From Adiantum capillus-veneris (taxonomy: Eukaryota; Streptophyta; Polypodiopsida; Polypodiales; Pteridaceae): DNA of 64,000 bases. The stretch is taken from positions 138,820,398 through 138,884,397 of the forward strand of contig CM043958.1 in the NCBI GenBank assembly GCA_014529385.2, given 5' to 3'. Below are positions 41,330-52,927 of the stretch, in pieces. The position numbers were made by a program, and so were the translations under genes. The notes below the pieces were generated by a model that was given only the letters and a program-made list of their open reading frames with translations, was not told the DNA's origin and did not search any database. The number at the start of each line of letters is the position of its first letter. The first letter of the stretch is position 1.

Positions 41330-42269
41330 CTGGTAAATGATGGATCGTGATGACCTAGAGTAGTGAGATAGGATATAAACAGATTTTTCGACCCGTGAGT
41401 GGGTGATTTGCTTGTTGAGTCATTATGAAAGAAATGGACTCATTTTTGGGCCTTTTAGCTCTAGTGAGAGAATGCTTCCAAGCCAATAGGAAGAAGGCTA
41501 ACATCACGTAGAAAAACCCTCTTTTCTCATTTTTTAAAATGTCCATGAAAACAATTTTGGTGAAATTTTCACTATCACCAGAAAAATAAGGTGCTTGATA
41601 GTGACATTTTGCACAAGCGCCGAACGCATTTTTATGACCGGATGTTGCTATCCTATAACGTGAGGTAAAGGATCGGAACCAAGCAAATAGAGACCCTCTC
41701 TTGGAACTCTATTCGCTTGGTTCTGACCTCCTGAAGCCCTAGGCTTAAAAATGCTATATCTTGAGTTAAAGACGTTAGATTTGAGCATTTTAACGTGCTA
41801 TCGTAAGGTTTTTGGACGTTCCAGATGCATCCGAGGTATTCTTTTTGAATTTTGAAAACATAGCTTATGTGTTTTCTCTCATCGCACATTACATCATTGA
41901 TTATGATTCATGGAAATAGATTTTTGTGCACACTTAAGTTGGGCTCTCAAAAAGTATTTTGTACAAGCATCCGTTTAAATAATAGAGCATACTTTTTTTT
42001 ATTTACTATGAGAAATAAAATTCCAAAAAACCACTTGTATTTTTCAGGATCACCTCTCTCTATGCCGAGTTGGCGTTTCTTACATGGCCCAAAATTCATT
42101 TCAAATTTCTCCTAATGTGATGCATTTGCTTGTTGAGGTTCACTTCTTGAGGATTGACACCCTCAAAAAGTCTACATGTCTCATTCAAGTCACTTCTATG
42201 AGTAGTGACATGAGTATATTAGTGTCAGATAGGTATGCTATAGGCATCTGTCGCGGCGACCCGCTAACA
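41330..42269 (+). repeat. LTR-like segment N (+ strand, left end unclear)
   Basis: Ends GTCGCGGCGACCCGCTAACA at 42269, followed by TTGGCGTCGTTGC. Similar, in inverted orientation, to 57997-58345: both share GATGGATCGTGAT, TTCACTT...GATTGACAC and the GC-rich end. I infer two LTRs of one family. The start lies at or before 41330. Confidence 0.55.
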
Positions 42270-42285
42270 TTGGCGTCGTTGCTAG
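42270..42285 (+). other. Alternative primer-binding site (TTGGCGTCGTTGC) of N
   Basis: TTGGCGTCGTTGCTAG follows LTR end CTAACA. It resembles the TTGGCGCCGTTGCCGGGG site seen at 60301-60318 and typical of many plant Athila/Tat-type elements, unlike the Met-tRNA site elsewhere in the window. Confidence 0.6.
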
Positions 42286-42336
42286 AAAATGATCCTTAGG
42301 TGGTGAGTGACCTAGTGTGTATTTTGAGTTCCGTTG

Positions 42337-42489
42337 TGTTGGAGTAAAGGAGGTGTGCCTCTTACCTCGGACAGACGTGCTAGAGACGTTCGATTGCTCA
42401 TCACTTATGCACACCTTATTCTTTACTAGATAGAAAAATAAGATACGCTCTTTCACAAATTGTGGTGAGCAGCTTCACCCCCATCATGT

Positions 42490-42525
<36 letters not shown>

Positions 42526-44179
42526 TCTATGCACACACATCACATTTGCACATTTACAATTGGTATCAGAGCCGAAGTGAAGCACTTGCATCATTGCAAC
42601 ATTACAGTGAAGATTACAGTGAAGATTACGGTGAAGATACGGAATTTTCAGCACTGTTTTGCAGCACTAAGTAAAAGGTTGTTTTTCAGCTTACTTCCCG
42701 TTCCCCTATATCAAAAATGCCGTGCTCTATAACTTTCCAATTGAAAGTTTTTCAAATTTTGCATCGATTTTGATGTATGTTTGGCAGACTGCCCGCAAGT
42801 TGAAGGTAGACAATTGCAGATTTTTACAGATGTGTTTTGACTTGCCAAAACAACCCAAATTATGCCCATTCTCGGCTCCGAACTATTTTTTTGTGATCTA
42901 CAATTTTCCAAAAGGAAGTTTTTGCAAATTCTCTATGGTTTGAGAGATATTGGTTGACCGATTTGCTGGGTGTTCTGAAAGTTGCAGATTGATATGTAGA
43001 CCTTTTATGCGTATTGTGGCATTTTAGAGTGATTTTGGAGCTGAGTTGCTGCATCCAAAGAGCTCAGATTCACCTTGGTTGTTTTCTTGTTTTGTGCATT
43101 TATGGTTTGCTCTTAGTGAAGAGAGTATGGGCTGAAAATTTCAAAAAATTTATTTGCATAAGTTGAGAACATTTGGTGGATGTATGCACTCTTGTGGACT
43201 CTCAGGATTTGAGAGCAGATTAATCACAGGTAATGCGCATTCACTCGTGCGATTGAGCTGATTTTGGAGAGAGTGTTGTACGGTTCTACAGAGAGTTTTG
43301 CAAGATAGTTTGACATTGATCTAGTGCTTTGGTTTACGATAATTGATGGCAATTTGCATATGGTTTTGGTGCTTGTTTATGTGCGATCATTCCATTTGTG
43401 TACGTTGAGTGTGGAATGCCATTGTATGCACATTGTGGAGCAGTTTTGGCATCTTGGATGCGATTTATGAAACTTTGAGAGATGCATTGAGATTTTGCTT
43501 ATTTTGTAGGGGAGACTGTTCGATTTTTCCTAGATTTCTCTCCATAGTTTGCCTTGATTTCCGTACACTTTTTGATGCATTCATGGTCATTAGATTGAGA
43601 CAATGATTTTTTCTTGTTGTGGTAGAGGTAATTGCACATGGCATTGATGCGATTGACAGGGATATGCTGATAAATATTACACGTCTTTTCATCAGCCTTC
43701 GCGACTTTCATGCACTACCTCTTATTGTTGAGACCCAACATAACAGTTGCAGTGGGAGAATTTGTAGATAGAGTTGTTAGTCGAGTGATGATTGACAGTA
43801 GCATGACGCATCATGCAGCAATGTATGTCATTATAGGATACTTGCAGGGTATGCATGCTGATTCTGGCAGGAATATATGCTTTTGCACACCTCTAGAGCC
43901 TATATGGCGGTATGCATCGACTTTGAGAGAGTCAATGAGAATAGGTTGAGATAAGATTCCTCCCTATATCTCATGTACATATTGTTAGGTCCTATAATAC
44001 TACCACTTATCGACACATTCACCTTTAAGTGGAAGATTATTGGGGTAAGGCGGTCTTGCCCTCGTCGAATGCACCAGAGACGATCGCTCATCACTTGTAC
44101 ACATCTTATTCTTTACTAGATAGAAGAATAAGGTGCACTCACACACACATTGTGGTGAGTAGCTCCACCCACATCCTGG

Positions 44180-44222
<43 letters not shown>

Positions 44223-44249
44223 TACGTACCACATTTGCACATACACATA
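42337..44249 (+). mobile_element. Element M: small non-autonomous LTR element (1.9 kb)
   Basis: Short LTRs (42337-42558 and about 44037-44249) flank ~1.48 kb without gag or pol. PBS TGGTATCAGAGCCG at 42561. Exact 5-bp direct repeat CGTTG on both sides (42332-42336, 44250-44254). Each LTR has a long CT tract (42492-42523; 44182-44219). TRIM/LARD-type. A related LTR is P at 56030. Confidence 0.75.
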
Positions 44250-44714
44250 CGTTGTCCATAGGTTAGTCTTTCCATTCCATTTACACTAGCAATAAAGTAT
44301 ATTAATGAGGGTTTAGTACTTGATAGAGCTTAATCAGAGACTTTCTAGATCTATTCTCGAGAGGTAAAGAGAGTTGTGAGTGAGATAGCCAAAAGCATTT
44401 CATTCTTTGATTTTCTCATTACTTTTAGAGTGTTGTATCGTTGCGGCTGAAATTTTCCATTGTTTTGCTCATTTTTGTTTCATGTTTCATGGGAGTAGGG
44501 TAAGTAGAAACCATCACCATCAAATTGGGTTAAAAGATTAGGGAAAAAAGGGACAAAAACCATGTTTTGGGCAAAAACAACCACAAACTCTAAAATATTA
44601 AAATTTTTACGGTAGAAACCTAAAATTTGATCTAAAACCAAAAAGAGGGTGCAAAAAAGCCTCAAAAAACTTATGAAAAACAAACTAAGAACTTTCAGTA
44701 GAATCTGTGGAGGA
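44250..44714. other. Host element sequence right of M, no gene recognised
   Basis: AT-rich, no domain. It is probably the internal region of N, interrupted by M, and leads into the palindrome array. Confidence 0.3.
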
Positions 44715-46221
44715 ACATGGATCGTGATCCATGTACCACCTCATAGGCCATTTTTGTAGGAAAGTTGTCAGTGACACTCTGTATCAATAGAATATTGCTT
44801 TGAGGAATTTTGGTTACAAGAAAATTTCAAAAATCGCATCAAAATTGACCGATAGAGGAAACACCCTAGAAACAGGGGTTTCAAACACAAAACTTGACAT
44901 ATCTTGAGATTTTGAGATCCAAATCATAAAAGACTAAGTGGGTCAATTAGAGAAAATCAGTGTTTAACAACTGTGAAAATTATAGATTCATCCGTGGTGG
45001 AACATGGATCATGATCCATGTACGCCTGAGACAAAACTAGGCATAACAAAGGACCAATTGATAGATATTGACTTCATTTGATTAAAACCTAAGTTTGGGA
45101 TCAGATTGAGCTAAAAAAGACACTCAAGATCAAGAAATTGGTGGAAGAAACCAAGAAACTAGTCTATTAGATCAAATTTGAGAAACTTTTAAACTTTTCT
45201 TATCCAAATCCAAAAATATCTTTTAGCTAACAGAGACTACAAGCTGACAAAGTTTCATGTCAAAAGGGGATAAAACATGGATTGCGATCCATGTACCTCA
45301 TCTTACATTTTGGTTGAAAATTGAACAATGAGTAGCAAAGACATATAGAAACATATTCCCAAAGTCAAATTTGCAAAAAGATTTGAAAAAGTGACCAAAA
45401 GAGCCTAAAAGAGAAGATAGCCAAAAACCGCTAAAACAGGTCAAGGATTTCCCTTTTAATTGATTTTTTCTTAGCCAAATCCAAATTTTTTGGGGGATGT
45501 CTTAGAAATACCTTCATCTATAAGTGGTTCAATTTTGGGGTCAAAAGCTCTCCAAACATGGATTGCGATCCATATACCTTTCGCAAATTTTTGAGCCAAA
45601 ACCTAGCCACTTTGATCTACATCCTATTTATAGCCTAATCTCAAAGTTCATTTCATTTGATCATCAAAACCCAAGTCCAAAATTGTCCAAGTAATTTGAG
45701 AAAGTATAAAAACTGACCTAACTTCCAATCTAGAGGTCCAAACCCCAAAAGTTTGATACCATAGTATCTAGTAATCATGTTGATCCTAATGGTGTTAAGA
45801 AAACTAAATTTGGCCTCCAAACATGGATCAATCCATGTCCCCATGGTGACATCTTGACTTGAAATATTCCCAGATTGTAGTGCATATAAGAAAACATATT
45901 CTCAAGTCCAATTTTGAAAAAAAAGAGCAAATTTCGGTCAAAAGGCATTAAAACAGAAGACAGATTCAAAATCATAGAACAGACCTACGGTTTGGCATTT
46001 CACCTATCAAAACACTTACAAATTCAAAAAGATTTGAATTATAGCTTGTAGACATAGAGTGTAACAAGCTCTCTAGAGATCAACTTTAGATGTGGTAGAA
46101 CATGGATCGTGATCCATGTCCTCTAACATAAAAAATTGGTGAAAATTAGTACAAAGCCTATAGATGACGTTGTCTAGCTACTGTCAAAATTTGATAAGGG
46201 GTCATGGATCGCAATCCATGT
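44715..46221. repeat. Array of seven near-palindromes ACATGGATCGTGATCCATGT at ~280-bp spacing
   Basis: Copies at 44715, 45002, 45275, 45556, 45821, 46100 and 46202. Spacings are 287, 273, 281, 265, 279 and 102. The consensus is two 9-bp inverted arms, ACATGGATC and GATCCATGT, around two bases. Copies 1, 2 and 6 have perfect arms, copy 5 lost two central bases and the others have one to three changes. Flanks are much less similar; only some pairs align (for example AAACATATTC...CAAGTC after copies 3 and 5). It looks like an old ~280-bp satellite in which the palindrome stayed recognisable. Confidence 0.85.
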
Positions 46222-46278
46222 ACCTCTTCATAGTGGGTGTATTTGACTTGATGAACCTGTAGATATACTTGAGTACAT

Positions 46279-46706
46279 CTTATATCTCAAATTTGAGCCA
46301 AAAACACCCTATGGAGATCAAGAGACAAACAAAAGTTCTTGCGTTCTAATCTTGAGAATGCTGTTCCAAGTGCAATTCACCAAAATTGCTCTAACTTTTG
46401 CTACAAAACTCCAAAACGAGTTAGATAAAGCCAAGATAAGAGCTTGTGAGCAATATGATCCAAAATTTGACAGGTTTTCTAATTCCACTCTTATATCTCA
46501 AATTTTAAAAAAATACCCTATGGAGATCAAGAGACAAACAAAAGTTCTTGCGTTCTAATCTTGAGATTGTTTTGAGTGCCGTTCCAAGTGCAATTCACCA
46601 GAATTTCTCTAACTTTTGCTACACAACTCCAAAACGAGTCAGATAAAGCCAAGATAAGAGCTTGTGAGCAATATGATCCAAAATTTATAGGTTTTCTGAT
46701 TCCAAA
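46279..46706. repeat. ~211-bp tandem duplication
   Basis: 46279-46489 and 46490-46706 share GGAGATCAAGAGACAAACAA, TCCAAGTGCAATTCACCA and AGAGCTTGTGAGCAATATGA at a 211-base offset. A third partial copy (ATAAGAGCTTGTGAGCAATA) is at 46736-46757. Confidence 0.85.
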
Positions 46707-46746
46707 CTTTTAGGGTATCCAAAACTAGTTTCCAGGATAAGAGCTT

Positions 46747-47103
46747 GTGAGCAATAGGATTGATATGCAAATCGCAAGGAATGTTGCAACACCTTTGATA
46801 GTGGGATTGAGAGAAAAGGTGGAGACATATCAAGAATACCACACCACATCTCAAGGCATGGATCATGGATATTTACCAAGTGATTATACACCTCCTTGGG
46901 AACCACGCCAGCCATTAGACTCCTCAACTCAAATACATGTGCCTGGAAATACAAGAGCAGAAATCGATGAAGACCTAGAGGAGCCGCTGATCAACAAACC
47001 CAATGTGAGATTCATCAAAACCAACAAAGCCATAAGATTTCGGACGTATTACGCTCATGAGGGCTTGTATAGGTTCCCAAAGGGGTATCAACATAACTTC
47101 TAA
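46747..47103 (+). CDS. Unrecognised ORF, 118 codons
   Basis: An open frame with Pro/Tyr/acidic composition (DYTPPWEPRQPLDSS, EEPLINKPNVRFIKT, YYAHEGLYRFPKGYQ). No domain recognised. It lies in what may be the interior of element N, so a gag-like or chance ORF are both possible. Confidence 0.2.
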   Translation: MSNRIDMQIARNVATPLIVGLREKVETYQEYHTTSQGMDHGYLPSDYTPPWEPRQPLDSSTQIHVPGNTRAEIDEDLEEPLINKPNVRFIKTNKAIRFRTYYAHEGLYRFPKGYQHNF

Positions 47104-48167
47104 TGTGTAGAACCCAATGCTGGAGAGCTGACATACCATAAGAACCTTTTATATAGATACCGAAGGAGTGCAAGTTTTGATGGTAGATAAGTATAAACGA
47201 GAGTACAAACTTGCTGATTCAATTGGACTAGAAAGATATACATACAAGGATACTCCAATCTCTACGTATTTTTAGTTGAGTGTGAGTGCATAAGTGATCT
47301 TTGAGACCAAAACAAATCTATGAGCTTTGATTGGTTATAGCTACTCTTTTAACATTGATTTTAACCAATTTAAACTTGATACATCTTGAAAGGTTCACAT
47401 GAAGACTTCCATGGACCCATGTGCACTCATCATGGGACATTTTATTAATAGTACACCATTTTCTAAAGAGAGGTGCACCATAATCTAAGGCTTAAGAGGA
47501 TTTTTTGATGTTATCCCTTTTCTATGGGCGCACTTTCCCACAAAAAGTAAGCCATATTTGATGAGATGGCACTTTGACTACCAAGAATTCTCCAAAATTT
47601 GTGTAAGGTGGCTTCTAATCCTCTGTTGCAAGCCCAATCACAACCTTTTACAAGCCCAATCCTCTCTTACAAGCCCAATCACAACCTTGTTGTGTAAGAT
47701 TGTGTTGCCAACCGAAAACAACTACAATCTCATACTTTCAACCTTTCTTCATTGTGTTGTGAGTAGTATGGGTTTTTCTTTGTGAATTGAATTTTCATTG
47801 GTATAACAATGCTAAATCCTAATAAAATAGTTCATATTTATCAATATATAAGTATCTATTTAAACAAGATCAATAACATAGATAGGTGTCCTACAAGCGT
47901 GAGGCTTGCAATAATCCATCCCAAGAAGTGCCATTGCCTACATCAACTAAAAGCTCACCATGAGATTTATTCTTTTGCATGTTCTACTACCAATTGAAGA
48001 GGGAAAATCTATGCAAGCTCATAAACAAAACACTCAATGCAACAGACAGAGACAAGCAACCCTGCATGTCATAAAATCTAATATCTAACCAACCCAAATG
48101 ATTTTCTCATATTAAAATGATGACTTACGTGGGAGAATAAACGAGAATAAGGGTTAGGATATAGACA
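47104..48167. other. AT-rich stretch without recognised features
   Basis: No coding signal. ACAAGCCCAATC is repeated three times near 47628-47690. Confidence 0.35.
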
Positions 48168-49618
48168 TGTGCTTACATATCCATCTTAACATGGGGCCAA
48201 TGATAAAGGGGCCCAAATGAGAGATGGTTTGTCAAAGAGCAAGGCTAACCAATGGATCTTAAAGAACTTAGGGTTAACTTCATTGAAGACCTCCAAAGGT
48301 TAGTGTTAAAAGTCCTTTGACCTTAGGTAAGATAGGGCTGTGCTTGAGGTGGGAACCCGGCCCAAGCTTGAGGTGCTTGTAGTGCTTGATGATTGAGATG
48401 CTTGAGATGTTTGAAGTGCTTGATGATTGAGATGCTTGAGGTGCTTGTCATGCTTGAGATGCTAGGGTTGTACTTGAGGTGGGAACCCAACCCAAGCTTG
48501 AGGGGCTTAAGGGCCAAGCTTGTGGTGAGAACTGGGCCCAAGGTTGAGGGGCTTGAGGTGTCACAAAAGTAAACACATATCCCTACAAGGAAGGGGTGAG
48601 CCATGCTAGTAGGGGGGGTGGTTGCTTGACTACTCTCTTTCCCAAAGGGCACCCCTTGCTCAAGAGGCAAATAGGACACATGTCAAGCCCCTAGCTAGGT
48701 TACCCTCAAGGGGTCCATAAGTAGATTTAATTAATTGATTTTGCATTTATCAAGTCTTCTCTCTCAAAGGGGAAAGGAGGACACTTGTTCCAAGACTACC
48801 CTTGTTGCTTGTAATGCAGCCTGCATATATTGGCCAGGCTTGCAAGGGTCCAATGAGCTTCAAGCATGAGCTATAAGGAGGGGTCGACCAAAGCAAGAAG
48901 GGGACTAGCTTGGGGGGTATACTCTCCCACACACACTCACACACACTCTCATTGTGTGAAGTGCAAAGTGCAAGAGCTCCATCTCCTTCTCGAAGCTAGC
49001 AGAGAAGTTGAGAACCTACACCAACACTCTTGGCTATGGAATGCAAATCCAACCAAGAGCCATGCTTCAATGCTTAAGCTTGCCATCTTCTGCATCTTCA
49101 TTACCATGCTATTATGTATGCTAGCAAGAAGAGTGATGATAAGTGAGGAACTATTTCTTTTTTCTATGGAATGTTTCTTCTTCCTCTTCCCTACCCTCAT
49201 TCCCCGCTAGCTCTCTCCACCTTTGAAGGTGTTTGAGGCGTTGGGACCGAGGCTTGGGATAGTTAATGATTTTTGCAAAGTTTATGTCATGCTCGTGATG
49301 CATGAAGATTTCCATCTTCATTGCATCACCTAGGTCACAAGGAACACAAAGATTGTATTGTACCAAGTATCTCTTGATGGGAGAATCTATAATACAAATG
49401 CCTATTGGAAGGTGGACCGGCTCCACATAAATCTGGTCCTCAACTGCTGTCATGTTCTCTAAACTCTCTTTGTTACAAAAGTATTGTTCATGCCAAGTTA
49501 ACTAAATACTATGCTCATGTTGCTACCATCACTATGCTCACAAAGTATTCTCACCAAAGTGCTTTCTTTAATTTCCTAATTCTGCTACTCTCAAGGTTCA
49601 TAGGCCATTTCCATTACA
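48168..49618 (+). repeat. 5' LTR of element O (1451 bp)
   Basis: TGTGCTTACATATCC to TTCCATTACA. It contains a TGCTTGAG-type minisatellite (48345-48565), the palindromic-looking CTCACACACACTCTC region and GGTATACTCTCCC near 48915. The segment 49131-49600 has no counterpart in the 3' copy. An unrecognised minus ORF (49151-49453) lies there. Confidence 0.75.
48345..48565 (+). repeat. TGCTTGAG/TGCTTGATGATTGAGA minisatellite in O's LTR
   Basis: Over a dozen TGCTTGA or GCTTGAGG words in ~220 bases. The matching part of the 3' LTR (54050-54270) has nearly the same arrangement. ORFs reading through it (LKHLKHLNHQ) are artefacts. Confidence 0.85.
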
Positions 49619-49619
49619 T

Positions 49620-49631
49620 TGGTATCAGAGC
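49620..49631 (+). other. Primer-binding site of element O
   Basis: TGGTATCAGAGC one base after the LTR end CATTACA. Confidence 0.9.
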
Positions 49632-50029
49632 ATTTGGTTTCTCTTTTCTTGCTTAAGAAGAGAGGTCCTTAAGTAGCGTATTAATTGTTGATTTTGTTAA
49701 TTATATTAGGGTAAGTGGGACTGAGATCTATTATCGGATTTGTTGAGCCCAATGTGGGATATGGTGCACACCTCGGGAGATTTGGTCTTAATAATTGGGT
49801 CTTTTTAGACTTGCCTACGACTTTACCATTATTGAACCATAAGAAGTCCAAAAGGAGCTAGCCTTTGGCAACTCTGCAATATTAGACCCACTCCACTACT
49901 CTCTATAATTAACCAATTTGAGCCATGGGTGTAGATACTTAAGTGCCGATTTTCAAAGGCTAACAGAAGTAGCAACTAAGGTTTTGAATTGCCAAAGCAT
50001 ACACTAAGTAATCACTCAAATTTTGTTAA

Positions 50030-51350
50030 CATGGCTGACAATAACCAAGAGAGTAGAATGAACATTGATAACTTTGATTTTTCACATGAAGGTGCTAATG
50101 ATGATGCCCCTATGTTTGTCAATTATCTTGTTACTAGGTTGTAGGAAGCTATGGGAACCCTGCTTTGCAAGCTGAAGTTACTCAACAACTTTGTGCTTAT
50201 GGGTTTTCCCTTCCTCTCCAAGAGAAGAGAGAGCTTAGGAGGCCTCTTGATGAGACCCCCAAAAGAAGTCTCTCTCCCATACGAGAGAAGGAATCCAAAG
50301 AGCAAGAAAGTAATGAATATTTAAGTTCCTCTGAAGATGTGGCTCCACGAAGATGACGGTCTAGACAATCTCCAACCCCTACCAAGAGGAAACGTTCAAC
50401 CCACAGTCCTTCTCATTGTCACTCCACAAGGGAAGAGAGGAAACAAAGAAAGAAAAGGGCAAGAAAGAGGTCACCCTCTTCTCCTTCTTTTTCACCTTTC
50501 TCCTCTTCTGACAAATGCTATGGCTATTCTCCTAGAGAATACAAGAGTGGAGGACATCGTAAATCATACCCTGCATGGCGAAGGTCACAAAAGCTCAAGA
50601 AGTTCAAAAAGGGAGAAAAGAGTATTTCTTTTCTCACCTATCCTTTGGTGCCATTGACAAAGTATTGGCCTTTATCCAATAGTTTGATGCAGCCTGGAGT
50701 CCTCCAAGCTACGCCGTGTAGCTATGCACTTCTAAATATCGGCTCATCAATGGTGGGCTAGCCTTTGTGGCAATGAAAAATCCCCAAAGACATGGAAAAC
50801 TCTATGAGGTTCCATCATGAAGCAATTACTCGCAAGCGAAGCAAAGGACAAAGAGCTTACCAAATGGCGGAGTTTGAAGCTTCACTCCCATGAGTCTATT
50901 CTCACAAATAAAGTTTTGGGATTTACATCCCAAGGTTATTGTCTTTCAAAAGATAGACTTCACCGAGCAAAAGCAACAATTTTGTGTTAGATTCCCTGAA
51001 GAGATGGATGAATACGTCAACTCTCAATGACGTGGTTCTAACACCGAAGTAATCCATCACACCATGGTTGCTTTGAGCATCAATTTCAAACAAGGGACTA
51101 GACGGAATGTCAAGCCCATGGAAAACAAAGATAAAAGTGATGCAAAGGGGAAAACCAATGCCCAAAATTCTTCCCAAGGCAATTCCAACAACAACAACAA
51201 CAACAATCGGTCCAAGGAGAAGGGGGTTTACAAAGGTAAAAACAAACCCTCTTGAGGAGCTTGAAGCTTTTCACAAGGACCATAAATTTTTTAAGTGTGG
51301 GGAGCAAGGACATGGCTATCATTCTTGCCCCAAGAGAAATCCACAATGAG
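50030..51350 (+). pseudogene. Gag of element O
   Basis: Starts around ATG 50030 (MADNNQESRMNIDN) and passes, with frame changes, through an Arg/Ser-rich segment (TKRKRSTHSPSH, KKRARKRSPSSPSFSP), a degraded capsid region and a zinc knuckle near 51290 (FFKCGEQGHGYHSC) whose first Cys is lost. Several stops and shifts; not functional as read. Confidence 0.75.
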
Positions 51351-51760
51351 ACTTTTAGAGCTTCCACCATCGAAGCTCCAAAAGAGGATGCTCATTGCAA
51401 AGGATCACCTCTCTCCTATGCTTGGGGAAAGGTAAGGGAGCATGATGCCTTCATCTTGTTTGACCCTAGCTCTACTCACAACTTCATATCAACAAAGTTG
51501 GCCACCAAGTTGGGCATTCAAGCTTTCAAGATGGGAGATATTGTAACGATCGACACCGCTTTCAAGGGATAGCAAGCCTCCATTACTCCCTTGATTGGGA
51601 AGTTGAGGCTTCATGTCCAAAGCTATGTCGACAAAGAAGACTTTTTCATCTCTCTTCTCCAACATGAGGATGCTATCCTAGGGGCACCATGGCTCAATCG
51701 CATGGCTACCAGAATCAAGTTTCCTGAAAGAAGAATCTACGGAGCTCTTCATTGATTTAT
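51351..51760 (+). pseudogene. Protease of element O
   Basis: Encodes LSYAWGKVREHDAFILFDPSSTHNFIS (D-P-S-S at the active site), LATKLGI, then after a stop SITPLIGKLRLHVQSYV and AILGAPWLN. This tracks the protease of B ([31 protein letters not shown]). The RT N-terminus that should follow is missing. Confidence 0.8.
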
Positions 51761-52260
51761 CAAAAGCAAGATTGACCTTAAAAGTAGATATCATCAAATA
51801 AGAATGGTGGATTAAGATATCTTAAAGACCACGTTTTGTACAACGTTTGGTCTTTATGAATATCTAGTCATGCCTTTGGCTTGACTAATGCACCAGCCAC
51901 GATTAATCATCTAATGGAGAAAATCTTTAGACCCTACCCCAAATACACTGGAGTGTTCTTTGATGATATCATCATCTACTCCAAGTCCTTGAACACAAGC
52001 AACATCTCCAAGTGATTTTTCAAGCATTGAGGGAGAACAAGCTTTTTCTCAACCAAAAGAAAAGCGAATTTTTCCTTCAAGAGATTCAATACTTAGGTCA
52101 TATTATCTCTCAAGATGGTATCCGTATGGATCCATCGAAGTTAGAGGTAATAAAAGCATGGCCTAATCCAAGGAATCTACATCAGCTAAGAAGCTTTATT
52201 GGTATGTGTGCATACTAGAGATGCTTCATAGAAAATTTTTCTCAAATAGAAGGACCATTA
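51761..52260 (+). pseudogene. Reverse transcriptase (N-terminally deleted) of element O
   Basis: Enters at KIDLKSRYHQIRM, continues TTFGLYEYLVMPL, TNAPATINHLMEKIF, the catalytic VFFDDIIIYSK (Y/F-x-D-D present), and after a frameshift FLQEIQYLGHIISQDGI and LRSFIGM. Stops at 51816 and 52217 and one-base shifts break it. Confidence 0.85.
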
Positions 52261-52731
52261 CATGACTTAACAAAGAAGAACGGTAAGTATTCATGGATTG
52301 CTAAGGAGAAAAATACTTTTGACAAGCTTAAAGAGAAGCTTACCTCACAACCAATCCTCATGCTTACGGATCTCTCAAAGCCATTTGAGGTCCCATGTGA
52401 TGCTTGTGGTGATTGCCTTGGAGAAGTTTTGCTTCAAGAAGGGCATGCCATAGCATATGAGAGCCGAAGGCTCAATATGGATGAACGAGTCTTGGGGATT
52501 TAAGAGAGAGATTTTAGCTGTTCTACATGCCCTAAACATATGGAAGCACTATTTATTGGGGACTCCATTCATTTTGCGAACAGACCACCAAAGTCTCAAG
52601 TACTTCATGATGCAAACCAAGCTTTTTGACAAACAAATGAGGTGGGAAAATTATCTTTTGATATTTAATTTACATATTGCTCACATTGAAGGTAAGCACA
52701 ATCAAGTGGCAGATGCAATTTCACGATGACC
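52261..52731 (+). pseudogene. RNase H of element O
   Basis: Encodes KPFEVPCDACGDCLGEVLLQEG, AYESRRLN, then after a TAA EREILAVLHALNIWKHYLLG, FILRTDHQSLKYF and IEGKHNQVADAISR. The catalytic D (VPCDACG), E (EREILA) and D (RTDHQS) positions are visible. Confidence 0.85.
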
Positions 52732-52927
52732 AAAAGTTAATACCATGTCTATAGCAACTCACAATGATCTATCTTCTATGATAGACGAGTATGCTACTGA
52801 CCCTAACTTTAGAGACATAATGTCAGCCCTTGCTTTGGGGAAGAAAGAGGAACCATTCACCTTGCAGGATGGTTATCTTCTCCATGGAAATAGGCTATGT
52901 GTTACCCATTCCCTTCATTAGAAAGTC

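Noticed and set aside
44715-46221. CRISPR-like array (regularly spaced palindromic repeats)
   Set aside because: Spacing is ~280 bases with related flanks, there are no cas genes, and the genome is a plant. A satellite-type repeat fits better.
48323-48679. 118-codon minus-strand ORF with LKHLKHLNH repeats (and its twin at 54047-54313)
   Set aside because: It is a translation of the TGCTTGAG minisatellite in O's LTR.
49151-49453. 100-codon minus-strand ORF in O's 5' LTR
   Set aside because: Possibly a small inserted fragment (VEPVHLPIGICIIDSPIKRYL), but no family could be named and it has no upstream context.
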